Below are positions 5,361-7,238 of a stretch of DNA of 7,238 nt, piece after piece; position 1 is the stretch's first letter; each line of letters opens with the position of its first letter. Source of the DNA: Verrucomicrobiota bacterium (GTDB lineage: Bacteria; Verrucomicrobiota; Verrucomicrobiia; Opitutales; UBA953); the NCBI GenBank assembly GCA_009924965.1, contig RFQN01000068.1:1-7238 (forward strand), read 5' to 3'. Both the position numbers and the translations under genes were made by a program. The notes beneath the pieces are model-generated. The model did no database searches, was not told where the DNA came from, and saw only the letters and a program-made list of their open reading frames with translations.

Positions 5361-7238
5361 ATGAACGAAGCCTCTCAGGAGACTGCCAAGGACGCTCCCT
5401 CCGCGCTGGCCAAGCCTCTTACTTTTGCCGCCATCATCGCCTCCCTGGGGGTCGTCTTCGGCGATATCGGCACTAGCCCGCTCTACGCCTTCCGCGAGTG
5501 CCTGCGGAACGGCCTGACTTCGGATATCCCTACGTCGGTCGCCCAAATCGCGGTCCCGGCGGTTTCCATGATCATCTGGTCCCTCCTCTGCGTCGTGACC
5601 ATCAAATACGTCCTCTTCGTCATGGAGGCCCACGAAGACGGGGAAGGCGGCATCATGACCCTAGTATCCTTGGCCTCGGATAAGGACCAGGAACGGAGCC
5701 GGAAACGCAAGCACCGGAGCTTCTTGGTGCTGCTGGGGGTCTTCGGGACGGCCCTCCTCTTCGGCGATGGGGTTATCACGCCAGCCATCTCCGTGCTCTC
5801 CGCCCTGGAAGGCGTGAAGGAAGCCAACGACAACCTCCACGGGCCTCTGACCGATCGCCAGTTGAGCATCCTCATCCCGGCCGCCGCGGTAGCGATCCTC
5901 TTCGGTATTTTCTGGCTGCAGAAGCGCGGCTCAGGCAAGGTCGGCATGTACTTCGGCCCCATCACCCTGCTCTGGTTCCTGTGCATCGGCGCGACGGGCC
6001 TCGGTTCCCTCTTTGAGCACCGCGAACAGCTCCCGACGGTCCTGGCCGCCTTCAACCCGCTCCAAGCCATCGGCTTCATGCTCGAACACCCGGCACTCGG
6101 GATGATCATCCTCGGGGCGGTGTTCCTGGCCGTGACCGGCGCCGAAGCGCTCTACGCGGACATGGGCCACTTCGGACAAAAACCGATCCGCGCCGGCTGG
6201 TACTTCATCGTCTTCCCGGCCTTGATCCTGAACTACCTCGGACAAGCCGCCTGGGCCCTCGCCGAACCGGTCACCACCTTCGCGGTCACCCATGGCGTCG
6301 ATGGCAAGGCCCACCTGGTCCACGAGATCAACCCGTTCTTCAACCTCGCCCCGAACTGGGCGCAGATCCCGCTCGTCATCATCGCCACGCTGGCGGCCAT
6401 CATCGCCTCGCAGGCCCTCATCGCCGGCGCGTTCTCCACGACGATGCAGGCCATCCAGCTGAACTTCCTGCCGCGCATGCGCATCGAACAGACGTCCGAC
6501 GAGGAGTCGGGCCAGATCTACATCCCCATCGTCAACTGGATGCTGATGATCGGTTCGATCTACCTCGTGCTGCAGTACAAGAGCTCCGAGCACCTAGCCA
6601 GCGCCTACGGCATTGCCGTCAGCCTTACGATGCTGGTGACGACCATCCTTTACGGGCAGTTCCTGCACCGGAAGTTCAACTTCCCGATGGTGGCTTCCTA
6701 CGTACTGGTGGCGCCGCTCATCCTGATGGAGCTCTTCTTCGTGGCCGGCAATATCCCCAAAATCTTCGAAAGCGGCTGGCTGCCGCTGGCCGCCGGTTTC
6801 CTGGTCTACTACATCATGTCGGTCTGGAACAAGGGCCGCATCGTGATGCGCAACAAGCTGGCGGAATCGAACTTCGGCGAGACCAAGGGCGGCTCCACCG
6901 ACGACGAGTTCATCAACTTCATCGACAGCCCCCGCTCGGAACGCGTGAAGTTCATGCAGCGCGGCCCGAAGTCGTGCAAGCTGGACAGCCACGAGGAGTT
7001 CCCCCCGGTCCTCCGCGTGACGGGCAAGTTCGGCTTCCGCGAGCAACAGGACATCTTCCCGGTGCTCCGCGCGGCCTACGAAGAGCTCGGCATCAGCCCG
7101 CAGGAGCTCGAGATCACGTACTTCCTCAGCCGCGAGACCATCGTGCGCGACACGTCCCGCAACTTCTCGCTCAACGCGGTGCAGGAAAAGCTCTTCGAGG
7201 TGCTCAACCGCAACGCCCTCTCGGCGACGGCCTACTTC
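5361..7238 (+). CDS. kup: K+ uptake permease Kup (KUP/HAK/KT family), 3' end cut by window
   Basis: Kup is an inner-membrane K+ importer, usually a K+/H+ symporter. The frame runs from ATG 5361 to the edge without a stop (626 codons). An in-frame TGA at 5346-5348 makes this ATG the first one possible; the bases before it (TAACTCAATCC) show no Shine-Dalgarno. Family signatures in order are GVVFGDIGTSPLYAF (30-44), EAHEDGEGGIMTL (89-101), LLFGDGVITPAISVLSALEG (132-151), AVTGAEALYADMGHFG (257-272), FPALILNYLGQAAW (285-298), IIASQALIAGAFS (347-359), GQIYIPIVNW (384-393) and SAYGIAVSLTML (414-425). About twelve membrane segments lie between residues 20 and 488. The cytosolic C-terminal part has FGFREQQDIFPVL (557-569), ITYFLSRETI (585-594) and LFEVLNRNALSATAYF (611-626). 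Relatives continue roughly 15-20 residues past this motif, so the gene is nearly complete. Odd points: residues 490-556 are shorter than the usual linker and lack its motifs, and STTMQ (359-363) replaces the usual SLTRQ-type sequence. Confidence 0.95.
   Translation, partial: MNEASQETAKDAPSALAKPLTFAAIIASLGVVFGDIGTSPLYAFRECLRNGLTSDIPTSVAQIAVPAVSMIIWSLLCVVTIKYVLFVMEAHEDGEGGIMTLVSLASDKDQERSRKRKHRSFLVLLGVFGTALLFGDGVITPAISVLSALEGVKEANDNLHGPLTDRQLSILIPAAAVAILFGIFWLQKRGSGKVGMYFGPITLLWFLCIGATGLGSLFEHREQLPTVLAAFNPLQAIGFMLEHPALGMIILGAVFLAVTGAEALYADMGHFGQKPIRAGWYFIVFPALILNYLGQAAWALAEPVTTFAVTHGVDGKAHLVHEINPFFNLAPNWAQIPLVIIATLAAIIASQALIAGAFSTTMQAIQLNFLPRMRIEQTSDEESGQIYIPIVNWMLMIGSIYLVLQYKSSEHLASAYGIAVSLTMLVTTILYGQFLHRKFNFPMVASYVLVAPLILMELFFVAGNIPKIFESGWLPLAAGFLVYYIMSVWNKGRIVMRNKLAESNFGETKGGSTDDEFINFIDSPRSERVKFMQRGPKSCKLDSHEEFPPVLRVTGKFGFREQQDIFPVLRAAYEELGISPQELEITYFLSRETIVRDTSRNFSLNAVQEKLFEVLNRNALSATAYF

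Noticed and set aside
5931..6593. A 220-codon open frame on the minus strand inside kup
   Set aside because: It is antisense to conserved Kup transmembrane motifs and its product is low-complexity, charged and domain-free; a codon-bias shadow.

Overview
The window is a chromosomal housekeeping segment from a GC-rich Gram-negative-type bacterium. It carries five protein-coding genes and almost no non-coding DNA. The order yajC-secDF-recJ, a fused SecD-SecF of about 900 residues, and the lack of recognisable Shine-Dalgarno sequences at the starts that can be seen would fit a member of the Verrucomicrobiota (for example Opitutae) or a relative. That placement is an inference from gene style and not proven by any marker here. 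No phage, transposon, CRISPR, tRNA or rRNA signal was seen.

Layout: (i) positions 2-421, plus strand, hold the 3' part of an unrecognised gene for a small, probably beta-rich protein with a low-complexity Pro/Gly/Lys/Asn tail. (ii) It converges, with only 3 bases between the stop codons, on a minus-strand gene set read from right to left: yajC (5227-4886), secDF (4856-2160) and recJ (2137-425). The gaps are 29 and 22 bases, so the three are probably one operon. (iii) A 133-base divergent intergenic region (5228-5360) separates this operon from (iv) kup, plus strand from 5361 to the right edge. kup is cut off by the window, probably only some 15-20 residues before its natural end.

How the genes work together: YajC and SecDF are accessory parts of the Sec translocon. 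SecDF uses the proton gradient to pull secreted proteins through SecYEG on the periplasmic side, and YajC is a small partner in the same holo-complex. RecJ is a 5'-3' single-strand DNA exonuclease for recombination and mismatch/base-excision repair. Its place directly after secDF is a gene order also known from other phyla such as Firmicutes, and does not imply a shared biochemical job. Kup is a separate, divergently transcribed K+ uptake system.

I did not find a novel multi-gene system. The points most worth a second look are the short, divergent C-terminal cytosolic region of Kup, the SD-less and AT-rich start of yajC, and the unrecognised gene at the left edge.
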